This document shows, piece after piece, positions 40,315 to 49,032 of a stretch of DNA of 52,777 nucleotides (positions within the stretch are counted from its first letter, which is position 1; the number at the start of each line of letters is the position of its first letter). The notes beneath the pieces are model-generated. The model had not been told where the DNA came from, made no database searches, and saw nothing but the letters and a program-made list of their open reading frames with translations. The position numbers and the translations under genes are program-made. The stretch is from contig JANLSO010000154.1 of assembly GCA_031362405.1 (NCBI GenBank), positions 1-52,777 on the forward strand, given 5' to 3'. Source of the stretch: JANLSO01 sp031362405 (GTDB lineage: Bacteria; Actinomycetota; Thermoleophilia; Miltoncostaeales; Miltoncostaeaceae).

Positions 40315-41723
40315 TCGGCGACTGCCCGGTCGGTGTCGACACAGGGGGTTGTCGTTGCCGCCATCTGGGCGATGGCGAGGTTGATGCTGAGCGCTGCGGG
40401 CACGGATTCCTCCTTGGTCATTCCGGCGGTGGCCGGACGGGTTCCCCACGACGACGAGCGTGATGTGACGATGGCGTAGTACGTCTGCCACAACATGAAC
40501 GCGAGGTAGAAGAAGACGAACGCGATCCCGTAGATCCAGAGCGTGTCGTACGACCGCTTACGGACCGCGAAGTACAGGCTGTAAAAAAGGGCGATGGCGT
40601 AGATGCCCACCAGATAGACGAGGGGCGCGGAATGCCCCTGGACCAGCGGCCGCCAAAAAACGGTACGAAGCGCGATCACCGGCGCCACCAGCGGGAGCAG
40701 CATCCCGACGTAGACGGCCAGCGCGGCCACGGGGTTCTTGCGCCAGATGAACAGCGACACGATCACCGATTCGCGCGTCCACGAGCGCTTCCAGCGTGTC
40801 TGCTGCTTCATGAACTGCCGGAAGTGCGTCGGCACGGCGGTGTGGCTGACGGCGTCGCCGTGGTAAATCACCTTCCACGTGCGAAGGACGCAGTTGGTGA
40901 GCGAGCGGTCGTCGCCGAAGGTCGACTCGCGGCCGAGAAACGTCTGGTTCTCCCACCATTCCAGGCGCGGCATGATCGCCTCGCGACGGTAGGCCGAAAA
41001 GCAGCCCGAGCAGCAGGTGACGGCGCCGAACACCGACTCGGCGGCCTTGAACACCTTGAACGCCACGAAGTACCGAACCGCCTGCATCTTGGTGAGCCAC
41101 GTCTCACGGACGTTCAGCACCTCGGCGTGGCCACATACCGCGCCGACCCGTTCATCGAAGAAGCCCTGCACGAGCTTCATCATCGCGTTGGGCTCGAGCT
41201 CGGAATCAGAATCGACGAAGGCGACGATCTCCGCATCGGTTGCGCGGATGCCGGCGGCCATCGCGGCGCGCTTGCCGCGGTTGACCGCGAAGTCGATGAC
41301 CTGGATGCGACCGTCTGACTCCGCGGCAACCGCCTTCATCGCCGCGAGGGTGTCGTCGGTCGAGCCGTCGTTGACGGCCACGATCTGCAGGAGCTCGGCC
41401 GGGTAGTCGACGGCGAGGATCGAGCGCAGGGAGGCGGCGATCGCGTCCTGCTCATTGAAGCCGGGCATGATCACGGCGACCTTCGGCGTGAGGCCGGCGT
41501 CGATCGGCGGCCGGTACCTCAACGAGAAGGCGAACCGCGACAGGATGTAGGTCGTGACGACGACGCCGTAGACCCCAAACCACGGGTCCAGCCGGATCTC
41601 TCCGGCGAAGGCGATCTTGTAGGCAATGATCGCGGCCAGGATCAGCAACAGATAGAGGCCGACGGCGAACGACGCGAGCCGCGAGAGGACACCTCCGCGG
41701 CCGCCCCTCAGAGCGTGAGGCAC
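40311..41723 (-). CDS. Processive family-2 glycosyltransferase (HAS/NodC type)
   Basis: 470 residues from the GTG at 41723, which has an AGG 7 bases upstream; frames reaching past 41850 overlap argG. A pair of membrane helices (about 22-70) precedes the GT-A domain: VAVIMPGFNEQDAIAASLRS, AVNDGSTDDTLAAMK, VDSDSELEPNAMMKLV (the DxD metal site), YRREAIMPRLEWWENQTFLG, GDDRSLTNCVLRTWKV (the acceptor/catalytic GDD) and QQTRWKRSWTRESVIV (QxxRW). Four or five helices follow. The GDDRxLTN and QQTRW forms are those of hyaluronan, chitin and NodC synthases, which polymerise and export in one protein. The product cannot be read from sequence; an N-acetylglucosamine-containing polymer fits the GH18 partner. 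Confidence 0.93.
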   Translation of the reverse strand: MPHALRGGRGGVLSRLASFAVGLYLLLILAAIIAYKIAFAGEIRLDPWFGVYGVVVTTYILSRFAFSLRYRPPIDAGLTPKVAVIMPGFNEQDAIAASLRSILAVDYPAELLQIVAVNDGSTDDTLAAMKAVAAESDGRIQVIDFAVNRGKRAAMAAGIRATDAEIVAFVDSDSELEPNAMMKLVQGFFDERVGAVCGHAEVLNVRETWLTKMQAVRYFVAFKVFKAAESVFGAVTCCSGCFSAYRREAIMPRLEWWENQTFLGRESTFGDDRSLTNCVLRTWKVIYHGDAVSHTAVPTHFRQFMKQQTRWKRSWTRESVIVSLFIWRKNPVAALAVYVGMLLPLVAPVIALRTVFWRPLVQGHSAPLVYLVGIYAIALFYSLYFAVRKRSYDTLWIYGIAFVFFYLAFMLWQTYYAIVTSRSSSWGTRPATAGMTKEESVPAALSINLAIAQMAATTTPCVDTDRAVAE

Positions 41724-41896
41724 AGGCAACCTATGTGTGGGGGCACGGGGCACGGCGAGGGGTTCGAGCTGGGCAATTCCTCGACGCACCCTTGAGATCG
41801 GCCGGTTGGCTCGAATCCTTGACGCGGACGCGCGCGATTCGTGCCGCATAGACTGCGCGACGCTTCTCGCCCGTCGTCCGTCCGAGGTCTTCGCCC

Positions 41897-43159
41897 GTGT
41901 CCGAGATGTCCCCCGCACCGCTTTCCGCCAGCTACCTGGCCCAGCCCCACGAGGTCCACCGCGTTGTCCTCCTTTACTCCGGTGGGCTCGATACGTCGGT
42001 GATGTTGAAGTGGATCCAGGACCAGTACGACGCGGAGGTGATCGCCCTATGCATCGATCTCGGCCAACCGCACGACGACTTCGACGCGGTGCGCCAGAAG
42101 GCCCTTGATCTGGGCGCGGTGGAGTCGCTGGTCGTTGACGCGCGCGAGGAGTTCGTGCGCGACTACGTCGGTCCGTCGATCCTCGCCAACGCCAAGTACC
42201 AGGGCGGATACCCGCCCTTCACGAGCCTGGGCCGACCGCTGTTGGCCAAGCTCGCGGTCGAGGCCGCCCAGAAGCACGGCGCCGACACGATTGCCCACGG
42301 ATGCACCGGTAAGGGCAACGACCAGGTCCGCATCGAGGCCACCGTCGCCACCCTCGACCCGAAGCTGAAAGTGATCGCACCGGTTCGTGAATGGCAGATG
42401 GGTCGCGACGAGGAGATCGCCTACGCCAAGGAACACGGGATCCCCGTGACATCCACCGTCGAGCGCCCGTACTCGATCGACGACAACCTCTGGGGGCGCT
42501 CCAGCGAGGGCGGAATCATCGAAGACCTCTCCCAGGCTGCACCCGACGACGTTTTCGAGCTGGTCACCCCGCCATGGAACGCGCCCGACCGCGTCGAGGA
42601 GATCGTCCTCGGCTTCCGCGATGGCCTGCCCGTGAGCCTGGACGGTGTCGAGATGGCGCTGGTCGACCTGATCCCGGCGGTGGCGGAGATCGCCTGCCGC
42701 AACGGGGTCGGTATCGTCGACCACATCGAAGACCGCGTCATCGGCCTGAAGGTGCGTGACATCTACGAGGTGCCGGCCGCGACCGTGATCCTCACCGCCC
42801 ACCGTGAGCTGGAAAAGCTCGTATGCACGGGCCGCGAGAACGCGCTGAAGCCCCAGCTCGATGCCCTCTGGGCGCAGCTCGTGTACGAGGGCCTCTGGTA
42901 CGAGCCGCTGCGCGCCGACCTCGACACCTTCATGCAGACCGTCAACGCGAAGGTCGAGGGTGAGATTCGGATGCGGCTCTACAAAGGCACGGCCGTGGCG
43001 GTGACCCGTAGCTCGCCGAACGCGATCTACGACCGCAGCCTGGCGACCTTCGACGCCGACGCGTCGTTCTCCCAAAACGCCTCACCGGGCTTCATCGAGT
43101 TGTTCTCGCTGCAGAGCCGCATGGCGTACCGCGTGGCGCAAGAGCGGAAAAACGGATGA
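41897..43159 (+). CDS. argG: Argininosuccinate synthase
   Basis: 420 residues. Joins citrulline and aspartate with ATP. VVLLYSGGLDTSVMLKWIQD is the PP-loop, GCTGKGNDQVRIEATVATLD the citrulline/ATP segment, EHGIPVTSTVERPYSIDDNL the aspartate-binding part and GRSSEGGIIEDLSQAAPDDVF a further signature. The GTG start at 41897 or ATG at 41906 are alternatives. The ATG of the next gene overlaps its stop (ATGA), an unusual coupling of argG to proteins of unknown function. The 173 bases before it hold no clear promoter; TAGACT at 41849 is only a candidate. The other arginine genes are 11 kb upstream. Confidence 0.97.
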   Translation: MSEMSPAPLSASYLAQPHEVHRVVLLYSGGLDTSVMLKWIQDQYDAEVIALCIDLGQPHDDFDAVRQKALDLGAVESLVVDAREEFVRDYVGPSILANAKYQGGYPPFTSLGRPLLAKLAVEAAQKHGADTIAHGCTGKGNDQVRIEATVATLDPKLKVIAPVREWQMGRDEEIAYAKEHGIPVTSTVERPYSIDDNLWGRSSEGGIIEDLSQAAPDDVFELVTPPWNAPDRVEEIVLGFRDGLPVSLDGVEMALVDLIPAVAEIACRNGVGIVDHIEDRVIGLKVRDIYEVPAATVILTAHRELEKLVCTGRENALKPQLDALWAQLVYEGLWYEPLRADLDTFMQTVNAKVEGEIRMRLYKGTAVAVTRSSPNAIYDRSLATFDADASFSQNASPGFIELFSLQSRMAYRVAQERKNG

Positions 43160-44094
43160 AGCGCATGGCCCCGCCCGCTCGCGTGCGGGTGGAGACCGCG
43201 GCCGCCCCGCCGTTCGCGCGCATCGAGCGTGCCGACGGCGCCATCCGGCTGACGGCCGCCACCCCCCCGGCCGGCGCGACGGTGCTCGAGGCCGCCCCGA
43301 TCGCCCTCATGCACGCCAGCCCGGTCGCGGTCGAGCATCTCGAGACGTGTGCCTCCGGTCGGATTCTGCTCGGCCTGTCGCCGGGAATCGCCCGGACGTT
43401 TGCGATGCCCGACGTCGCTCCGATGTTCGATCGCCGGCCCGTCGGGATCGATGCCATCGTCGGCGCAGCATCCGCCAACGCGGGGCTGCTGCATGCCGAC
43501 GACGGCTGGCGCGCCGTGGTGTTGCCGAGCCTCGGTGATCGGATCGCCGGTCTGGGTCGGGGCCCGGTGGCGATCCGCGCCGACGGCCTGCGTGTGTTTG
43601 TCGCCGGTCGCGGTGCCATCGCCGAGATCCAGCTCGCCGACAGCGGTGAGATCGCCCGTCACGACGGCGATGCCGATCTCATCGCGGTACGCAGCGACGG
43701 GACGCCGCTTACCTCGGCCGGCGGCGCGGTCGGCCCTCCGGGCGCGGCGACCGGAGCCGGGGAGACCGTTGTGCAGCTCGCCGCCGCGGCCGACGCCGAC
43801 ATCGCGGTCGCCCGCCGAGCCGACGACACGATCAGCGTCTATGCCGGTACCGACCTGCACGCGCAGTGGGCGTCGTCCATCGGTCCGCTGACCGGGCTCG
43901 CCGTGTCGCCCGACGGCGCCTGGGTCGTGCTGCGCACCCTCGCGGGCAGCGCCGTTGCCCGCAGTTCCGACGGTGCCCTTGCCACCTACATCGTCGGTGC
44001 ACCCGCCCTCTGCCTGCTGCCCAACGGGCGGCTCGCCGTCGGCGGCGAATGGGGCACGGCTCTCATCACACCCACACAGGAAGAAGCCGCATGA
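43156..44094 (+). CDS. Unknown protein coupled to argG, beta-propeller-like
   Basis: 312 residues, no signal peptide or membrane segment. The sequence is built of repeated short strands with Gly-Asp turns (GRGPVAIRADGLRVFVAGRG, AEIQLADSGEIARHDGDADL, GLAVSPDGAWVVLRTLAGSA), a pattern like a WD40/YncE-type propeller, although no canonical WD motif is present. It ends ALCLLPNGRLAVGGEWGTAL, which closely resembles the end of the next protein. ATG overlaps the argG stop, and its own stop overlaps the next ATG (ATGA), so three proteins are made as a unit. Function unknown; I do not assign a family. Confidence 0.75.
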   Translation: MKRMAPPARVRVETAAAPPFARIERADGAIRLTAATPPAGATVLEAAPIALMHASPVAVEHLETCASGRILLGLSPGIARTFAMPDVAPMFDRRPVGIDAIVGAASANAGLLHADDGWRAVVLPSLGDRIAGLGRGPVAIRADGLRVFVAGRGAIAEIQLADSGEIARHDGDADLIAVRSDGTPLTSAGGAVGPPGAATGAGETVVQLAAAADADIAVARRADDTISVYAGTDLHAQWASSIGPLTGLAVSPDGAWVVLRTLAGSAVARSSDGALATYIVGAPALCLLPNGRLAVGGEWGTALITPTQEEAA

Positions 44095-44747
44095 GTACCC
44101 GAGGCATCCCGGCACCAACGTACGTGCCCGACGACCCGGGCCCCTGGTCGGATGTGCTCGAGGTGATGCAGCGTCGCGCCGTGTCGCCGGGCCACCGGCG
44201 TTCAGAGCCGCCGAACGGCCTCATGCTGACGCCTCCTCCGCGGACCGGCCTTGTCTTGGTCGGGCTCGATGCGGAGGTGTCGATGGCGGGCATCGCCCCG
44301 TCGCGCGTCGTCGCGGCCGCGCGTCACCCTGCCCTACACATCGGGATCGAGCCCGACGGACGCACCGTCTCCGGCGTCAGCCGCATGGTGCGCCGCACCT
44401 GGGCGCTGCCCGGGCTCGCGATGGTGACCGAGACGCGACCCGACGCCGACCCCGCGGCCGATCTTCCCACTCCGACCCCTCTGGAGAGCCTGCGCGACGA
44501 CGATCTCCCCGACTCGGCCATCGTCGCCCCCGGCGGAACCCACGCCGCGGTGATGGTGGCCGAACCTCGCCCGAATGGCATTGCGATCGGCATTGCCATC
44601 GTTCGGGTCGGCGACCGTGGCCTTGTGCGCTATCTGCGCGGCGCGCGCTCGGCCGCTTGGACGCCCGACGGGGCAACGTTCGTCATCGGTGGCGACTGGG
44701 GTCTGCTCGCCCTCGGTCTGCCCGCAGCGGTTCCTGCCGGGACGTAG
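44091..44747 (+). CDS. Unknown protein, paralogue-like partner of the preceding one
   Basis: 218 residues from ATG 44091 (longer upstream frame rejected). The N-terminal 50 residues are Pro/Asp-rich (APTYVPDDPGPWSDVLEVMQ). The C-terminus, SAAWTPDGATFVIGGDWGLL, aligns with the previous protein's LLPNGRLAVGGEWGTALITP, and both carry an LHIGIEPDGRTVSG-like or GVSPDG-like repeat, suggesting a shared fold or a split propeller. No signal peptide. No family recognised. It ends the argG operon, 19 bases before a strong hairpin. Confidence 0.72.
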   Translation: MSTRGIPAPTYVPDDPGPWSDVLEVMQRRAVSPGHRRSEPPNGLMLTPPPRTGLVLVGLDAEVSMAGIAPSRVVAAARHPALHIGIEPDGRTVSGVSRMVRRTWALPGLAMVTETRPDADPAADLPTPTPLESLRDDDLPDSAIVAPGGTHAAVMVAEPRPNGIAIGIAIVRVGDRGLVRYLRGARSAAWTPDGATFVIGGDWGLLALGLPAAVPAGT

Positions 44748-44766
44748 GAGAAAGACCCCGCATGTA

Positions 44767-44793
44767 GCGGTCGGCCCCCCGTCGGCCGACCGC
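44767..44793 (+). terminator. Hairpin terminator after the argG operon
   Basis: GCGGTCGGCC pairs perfectly with GGCCGACCGC around a 7-base loop, 19 bases after the stop. It separates the argG operon from the dnaE promoter box. Confidence 0.75.
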
Positions 44794-44802
44794 GGCAGCG
44801 GC

Positions 44803-44808
44803 TAGCCT
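44803..44808 (+). promoter_or_regulatory. Candidate leaderless -10 box (TAGCCT) of dnaE
   Basis: TAGCCT ends 7 bases before the dnaE ATG. A GAGGG overlaps this spacer (44810-44814), so a very short leader with partial ribosome binding is also possible. Confidence 0.4.
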
Positions 44809-44815
44809 GAGGGCG

Positions 44816-47800
44816 ATGCCGATCGCTGCCGATTTCGTGCACTTGCACGTGCATTCCGACTACTCGATCCTCGACGGGGCATGCAAGATCGCCCGGTTGC
44901 TCGACCGGGTCGAGGAGATGGGCCAATCGGCCGTTGCCCTCACCGATCACGGCGTGATGAGCGGGGCGATCGAGCTGTACCGCGAGTCAAGAAAGCGTGG
45001 CATTACGCCCGTCGTCGGCCTCGAGGCGTACTTGGTGCCCGACCGCCATGCTCGCGGGCCGAAGGAGAAGCGGGCCCACATCACCCTGCTGGCCGAGACC
45101 ACCCAGGGGTACTACAACCTCATCAAGCTCTGTTCGGCCGGGTACACCGAGGGGTACCACCGGCGCCCGCGCGTCGACTACGAGCTTTTGGCCCGTCACG
45201 CCGACGGGGTGATCGCACTGACCGGGTGCCTCTCGGGGACGATCTGCGGGCTGCTCGAACGCGACGACCTGCCGGGCGCACGCGAAGAACTCGACCGCCT
45301 CACCCAGATCTTCGGCGCCGACGACCTCTACGTCGAGATTCAGCACTCCGGGCTCAATGTGCAGACGCGCATCAACGATTCCCTGCGAAAGCTCGCGATC
45401 GACGCCGGCCGCTCGATGGTCGCCACCTGCGACGCGCACTACGTCTGCCAACACGATGCCGACTCGCACGAGGCGCTCCTGGCGATTCAGACCCGTGACG
45501 TCCTGAGCAACCCGAACCGCTTCAAGTTCGACACCAAGGAGTTCTTTCTCAAGACCGGCGCCGAGATGGCCGTGGCGTTGCCCGGTTTCGTCGATGCGAT
45601 CCCCGTCTCGCTGGAGATCGCGGAGCGATGCTCCGGGCTGGTGCTGCCCCTGGGTGAGTTCAAGCTGCCGATCTTCCCGGTGCCCGACGGCACCTCGCCG
45701 ACCGACTACCTCGAACGCCTGTGCCGCGAGGGCATGACGATGCGCTACCAGGGCTCTCCGCCAGGCGCGGCCGAAGAGCGTCTGCGCTTCGAGCTCGACG
45801 TCATCGAGGAGATGGGCTTCTCGAGCTACTTCCTGATCGTCTGGGATTACATCCGCTGGGCGCGCGAGAACGGCGTCGCGGTCGGCCCGGGGCGCGGCTC
45901 GGCGGCCGGATCGCTCGTCAGCTTCACGCTGAGGATCACCGACCTCGACCCGCTCGAGCACGGCCTGCTGTTCGAGCGTTTCCTCAACCCGGGCCGTAAG
46001 TCGATGCCCGACATCGACACCGACTTCGCGGTTGCCGGACGCGACAAGGTCGTGCGGTACGTTACCGAGAAGTACGGCGCCGGCAGCGTCGCGCGGATCG
46101 GCACGTTCGGAAAGCTGCTCGCCCGGGCCGTGGTACGCGATGCGGGGCGGGTGCTCGGCTACAGCTACGGCCAGGTCGACCGGATCGCAAAGCTCGTTCC
46201 CGAGCGGCCCATCGGCATCCGCCTCGAAGACGCCCTGAAACCCGGTACCGAGCTCGCCGATTCGTACGCGAACGACGAGATCACCAAGACGATCATCGAC
46301 ACCGCGCGGCCGCTGGAGGGCCTGGTGCGCAACGAGGGAGTGCATGCGGCGGGCGTCGTGATCGCCCCGGGTGACATCACCGACTATCTGCCGGTACGCA
46401 CCGACGACGAGGGCAATGTCGTCACCCAGGTGCCCGACCACGACGTCGAGAGCCTCGGCCTTCTGAAGATGGACTTCCTGGGCCTGCGGAACCTCGACGT
46501 CATCCAGGGCTGCCTGCGGCTGATCGAAGAGACCCGTGGTGAAGCCGTCGACATCGAGGCGGTCGCCCTCGACGACCGGCCCACGTACAAGATGCTCGCC
46601 AAGGGCGATGGCCTCGGCGTTTTCCAGTTCGAGTCAAGCGGGATGCGTGAGGCCCTGCGCGAGGTCGGGCCGACCGAGTTCGACGACCTCATCGCCCTGG
46701 TGGCCCTCTACCGGCCGGGCCCGATGGCGTTCATCAGCACCTACGCCAAGAACAAGCGCAACCCGTCGCTCGTGAAGCTCGACGACCCGCGGCTCGCGCC
46801 GATCACCGGGCCCACGTACGGCGTGGCGATCTACCAAGAGCAGCTGATGGCGATCGCCCGCGCCATCGCCGGCTTCTCCCCCTCGCGCGCCGACGACCTG
46901 CGCAAGGCGGTGTCCAAGAAAGACAAAGACCTGATGGCCTCGTTGAAGGACGAGTTCATCTCGGGCTGTGTCGCCTCGGGAACCAGCCAAAAGATCGGCG
47001 CGACGCTGTGGGGTCTGTGCGAAGCCGCCGGCGATTACTCGTTCAACAAGAGCCACGCCGCCTGTTACGCGCTGCTGGCCTACCGCACGGCGTACCTGAA
47101 GAGCACCTACCCGGCCGAGTATATGGCGGCACTGATGTCGTCGGTGATGGACACCAAGGACCGCGTCCCGTTCTACGTGGCCGCGGCCCAGGACATGGGC
47201 ATCTCGGTGCTGCCGCCTGACGTGAACGTCAGTCGCGCCGACTTCGCGGTGACCGGTGAGACCGAGATCCGCTTCGGCCTGACCGCAGTGAAGGGGGTGG
47301 GGGAGAATGCCGTCACGGCGATCCTCGACGCCCGCGGCGGTGGTGACGCGTTCACGTCGGTGTGGGACTTCTGCCGGCGAATCGACCAGGCCCAGGTCAA
47401 CAAGCGCGCGCTGGAGAGCCTGGTCAAGGGCGGGGCCCTCGACTCGACCGCCGCAACCCGGCGGGGAATGCTCGAGGCGTTGCCCGCGGCGATCGGGCGG
47501 GCCACGCGCCGACGCGCCGACGCTGCCGCCGGGCAGGAGTCGCTGTTCGGGATGCTCGACGCGACCAGCGCCTCGGTGGAGCTCGACCCGCCGGTGCTCG
47601 CCGACGAAATGCCCAAGGACGAGCTTCTCGCCGCCGAGAAGGAGGCGCTCGGGATGTACGTCTCGAGCCATCCCCTGACCGATTGCCGCAACCAGCTACG
47701 CCGCGCCGTGTCATGCGGCCTCGGATCGTTGGGCGACCGCAACGATGGCGAGTTCGTGACCGTCGGCGGGATGGTGGGCTTCTTCAAACCGATTACGACG

Positions 47801-48244
47801 CGCCGTGGCGAGGCGATGGCGTTCGTGCGCCTCGACGACCTCGAAAGCAGCGTCGAGGTCGTGGTCGTGCCGGCCGTCCTGAATGAGTTCCGTGACGTGC
47901 TGAAGCCCGATGCCATCGTGCTCGTCGTGGGGCGCGTCGATCAGAAGGGCGAGGGCGAGACGAAGATCATCGCCCAGGCCATCACCGCCCTGGCGGTCGA
48001 CCCGAGCGCGGAGGAGGATCGCCTGCTCCTACGGATTCCCGCGCATCGACTCGACGCGGAGCGCCTGCCGCAGCTACGCCGGCTGCTGGTCGACCACCAG
48101 GGTGATGCTCCCGTGGTGATGCTGATGGAGACCGACGATGGGCCGCTGCGCTACCGCTTCGGTGACGGCTACCGGGTCGACCCACGCGACCGCAGCCTAC
48201 AGGCGTCGCTGAAGACCCTCTTTGGCGAAAGCTGCTTGGCCTAG
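44816..48244 (+). CDS. dnaE: DNA polymerase III alpha subunit (DnaE1 type)
   Basis: 1142 residues, full length. The replicative polymerase core. The PHP domain (1-270) keeps the metal ligands that make M. tuberculosis DnaE1 a proofreading exonuclease: H11/H13 in HLHVHSDYS, the aspartate in ILDGA, LTDHG, GLEAYLV, RAHITLL, TGCLSG and CDAHY. The polymerase has GPGRGSAAGSLVSFTLRITD and the catalytic PDIDTDFA, then KTIIDTARPLEGLVRNEGVH and YNKSHAACYA-like FNKSHAACYALLAYRTAYLK. A clamp-binding QESLF lies near 907-911. The C-terminal OB fold (VTVGGMVGFFKPITTRRGEA) follows. Together these suggest proofreading by DnaE itself, without a separate epsilon subunit. Confidence 0.98.
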   Translation: MPIAADFVHLHVHSDYSILDGACKIARLLDRVEEMGQSAVALTDHGVMSGAIELYRESRKRGITPVVGLEAYLVPDRHARGPKEKRAHITLLAETTQGYYNLIKLCSAGYTEGYHRRPRVDYELLARHADGVIALTGCLSGTICGLLERDDLPGAREELDRLTQIFGADDLYVEIQHSGLNVQTRINDSLRKLAIDAGRSMVATCDAHYVCQHDADSHEALLAIQTRDVLSNPNRFKFDTKEFFLKTGAEMAVALPGFVDAIPVSLEIAERCSGLVLPLGEFKLPIFPVPDGTSPTDYLERLCREGMTMRYQGSPPGAAEERLRFELDVIEEMGFSSYFLIVWDYIRWARENGVAVGPGRGSAAGSLVSFTLRITDLDPLEHGLLFERFLNPGRKSMPDIDTDFAVAGRDKVVRYVTEKYGAGSVARIGTFGKLLARAVVRDAGRVLGYSYGQVDRIAKLVPERPIGIRLEDALKPGTELADSYANDEITKTIIDTARPLEGLVRNEGVHAAGVVIAPGDITDYLPVRTDDEGNVVTQVPDHDVESLGLLKMDFLGLRNLDVIQGCLRLIEETRGEAVDIEAVALDDRPTYKMLAKGDGLGVFQFESSGMREALREVGPTEFDDLIALVALYRPGPMAFISTYAKNKRNPSLVKLDDPRLAPITGPTYGVAIYQEQLMAIARAIAGFSPSRADDLRKAVSKKDKDLMASLKDEFISGCVASGTSQKIGATLWGLCEAAGDYSFNKSHAACYALLAYRTAYLKSTYPAEYMAALMSSVMDTKDRVPFYVAAAQDMGISVLPPDVNVSRADFAVTGETEIRFGLTAVKGVGENAVTAILDARGGGDAFTSVWDFCRRIDQAQVNKRALESLVKGGALDSTAATRRGMLEALPAAIGRATRRRADAAAGQESLFGMLDATSASVELDPPVLADEMPKDELLAAEKEALGMYVSSHPLTDCRNQLRRAVSCGLGSLGDRNDGEFVTVGGMVGFFKPITTRRGEAMAFVRLDDLESSVEVVVVPAVLNEFRDVLKPDAIVLVVGRVDQKGEGETKIIAQAITALAVDPSAEEDRLLLRIPAHRLDAERLPQLRRLLVDHQGDAPVVMLMETDDGPLRYRFGDGYRVDPRDRSLQASLKTLFGESCLA

Positions 48245-48250
48245 GCGACG

Positions 48251-48622
48251 ATGGCCAGTGATCGCGATCTTGCCGACCACGTCGAGCGCCTCTGCGCTCC
48301 GCTTGGGCAGGTCTGGTCGCGGAACATGTTCGGCGGATGCGGGATCTACCGCGACCGGGCGATGTTCGGCCTGATCGCACGCGGGGTTTTCTACCTGAAG
48401 ACAGACGCCGTCAACCGCCCGGACTTCGACGCCGCGGGCTTGGAACCGTTCGTCCACCACAGCGCGACGCGCACGCTCACCATGAGCTACCACCGCGCGC
48501 CGGAGGGTTCCCTGGAAGATTGGCCGGTGATGGAGCCCTGGGCCCAGGGTTCGGTCTCCGCTGCTGAACGGGCGTTCGCCAAACGCGCGAAGCGCCCATC
48601 GCGAACGCGACGAAAGGCGTAG
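48251..48622 (+). CDS. TfoX N-terminal domain protein
   Basis: 123 residues. The TfoX_N pattern is seen: SRNMFGGCGIYRDRAMFGLI, ARGVFYLKTDAVNRPDF and TMSYHRAPEGSLEDW. Stand-alone TfoX_N proteins are widespread and poorly characterised; the competence role of full-length TfoX/Sxy does not carry over, because the C-terminal domain is absent. The C-terminus is a basic tail (KRAKRPSRTRRKA) that could bind nucleic acid. It lies 6 bases after dnaE and 3 bases before a VOC gene, so the three may be co-transcribed. Confidence 0.88.
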   Translation: MASDRDLADHVERLCAPLGQVWSRNMFGGCGIYRDRAMFGLIARGVFYLKTDAVNRPDFDAAGLEPFVHHSATRTLTMSYHRAPEGSLEDWPVMEPWAQGSVSAAERAFAKRAKRPSRTRRKA

Positions 48623-48625
48623 GAC

Positions 48626-49027
48626 ATGCCACAGACCTCCCTTTGGCCACAACTGTCGGTGCGGCGTGGACGCGAGGCCGTGGCGTTCTACCTCGCGGCC
48701 TTCGACGCCATCGAGGTCTTCCGTGTCGGTGGCACCGACGAGCATGAATCGGTCGTCGCCCAGCTCATGGTGGGTGAGGCATCTTTTTGGGTCTCGGACG
48801 AATCCCCGGAGCACGGGAACTTCAGCCCCGAAACGCTGGGTGGGGGCACCGTGCGCATGCTCTTGGTCGTCGACGACCCGGATGCAGTGGTCGGTCGGGC
48901 CGTCACCCTCGGCGCCACGCTGGTCCAGGCACCGGAAGACCTCTACGGCTGGCACGTAGGGCGCATCACCGATCCCTTCGGCCACGACTGGGAGATCGGC
49001 AGGCCCCTGGGCCAGTGGCCGCCCTGA
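48626..49027 (+). CDS. VOC-family protein (PhnB-like)
   Basis: 133 residues. QLSVRRGREAVAFYLAAFDA, the FWVSDESPEHGNFSPETLGG loop and the ending GRITDPFGHDWEIG match the PhnB-like branch of the VOC fold; the DPFGH-W-x-I ending is characteristic. These bind a metal and a small ligand but most have no known reaction. Usual neighbours include TfoX_N proteins, which often occur next to VOC genes in actinobacteria. An ankyrin pseudogene begins 6 bases downstream. Confidence 0.88.
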   Translation: MPQTSLWPQLSVRRGREAVAFYLAAFDAIEVFRVGGTDEHESVVAQLMVGEASFWVSDESPEHGNFSPETLGGGTVRMLLVVDDPDAVVGRAVTLGATLVQAPEDLYGWHVGRITDPFGHDWEIGRPLGQWPP

Positions 49028-49032
49028 GCCCC

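Noticed and set aside
41819..41854. TTGACG and TAGACT as an argG promoter
   Set aside because: The spacing is 24 bases, too long for a sigma-70-type promoter.
43866..44090. Upstream extension of the second argG-linked unknown gene
   Set aside because: It overlaps the preceding gene by over 200 bases and reads as Arg-rich shadow; the ATGA overlap at 44091 is the better start.
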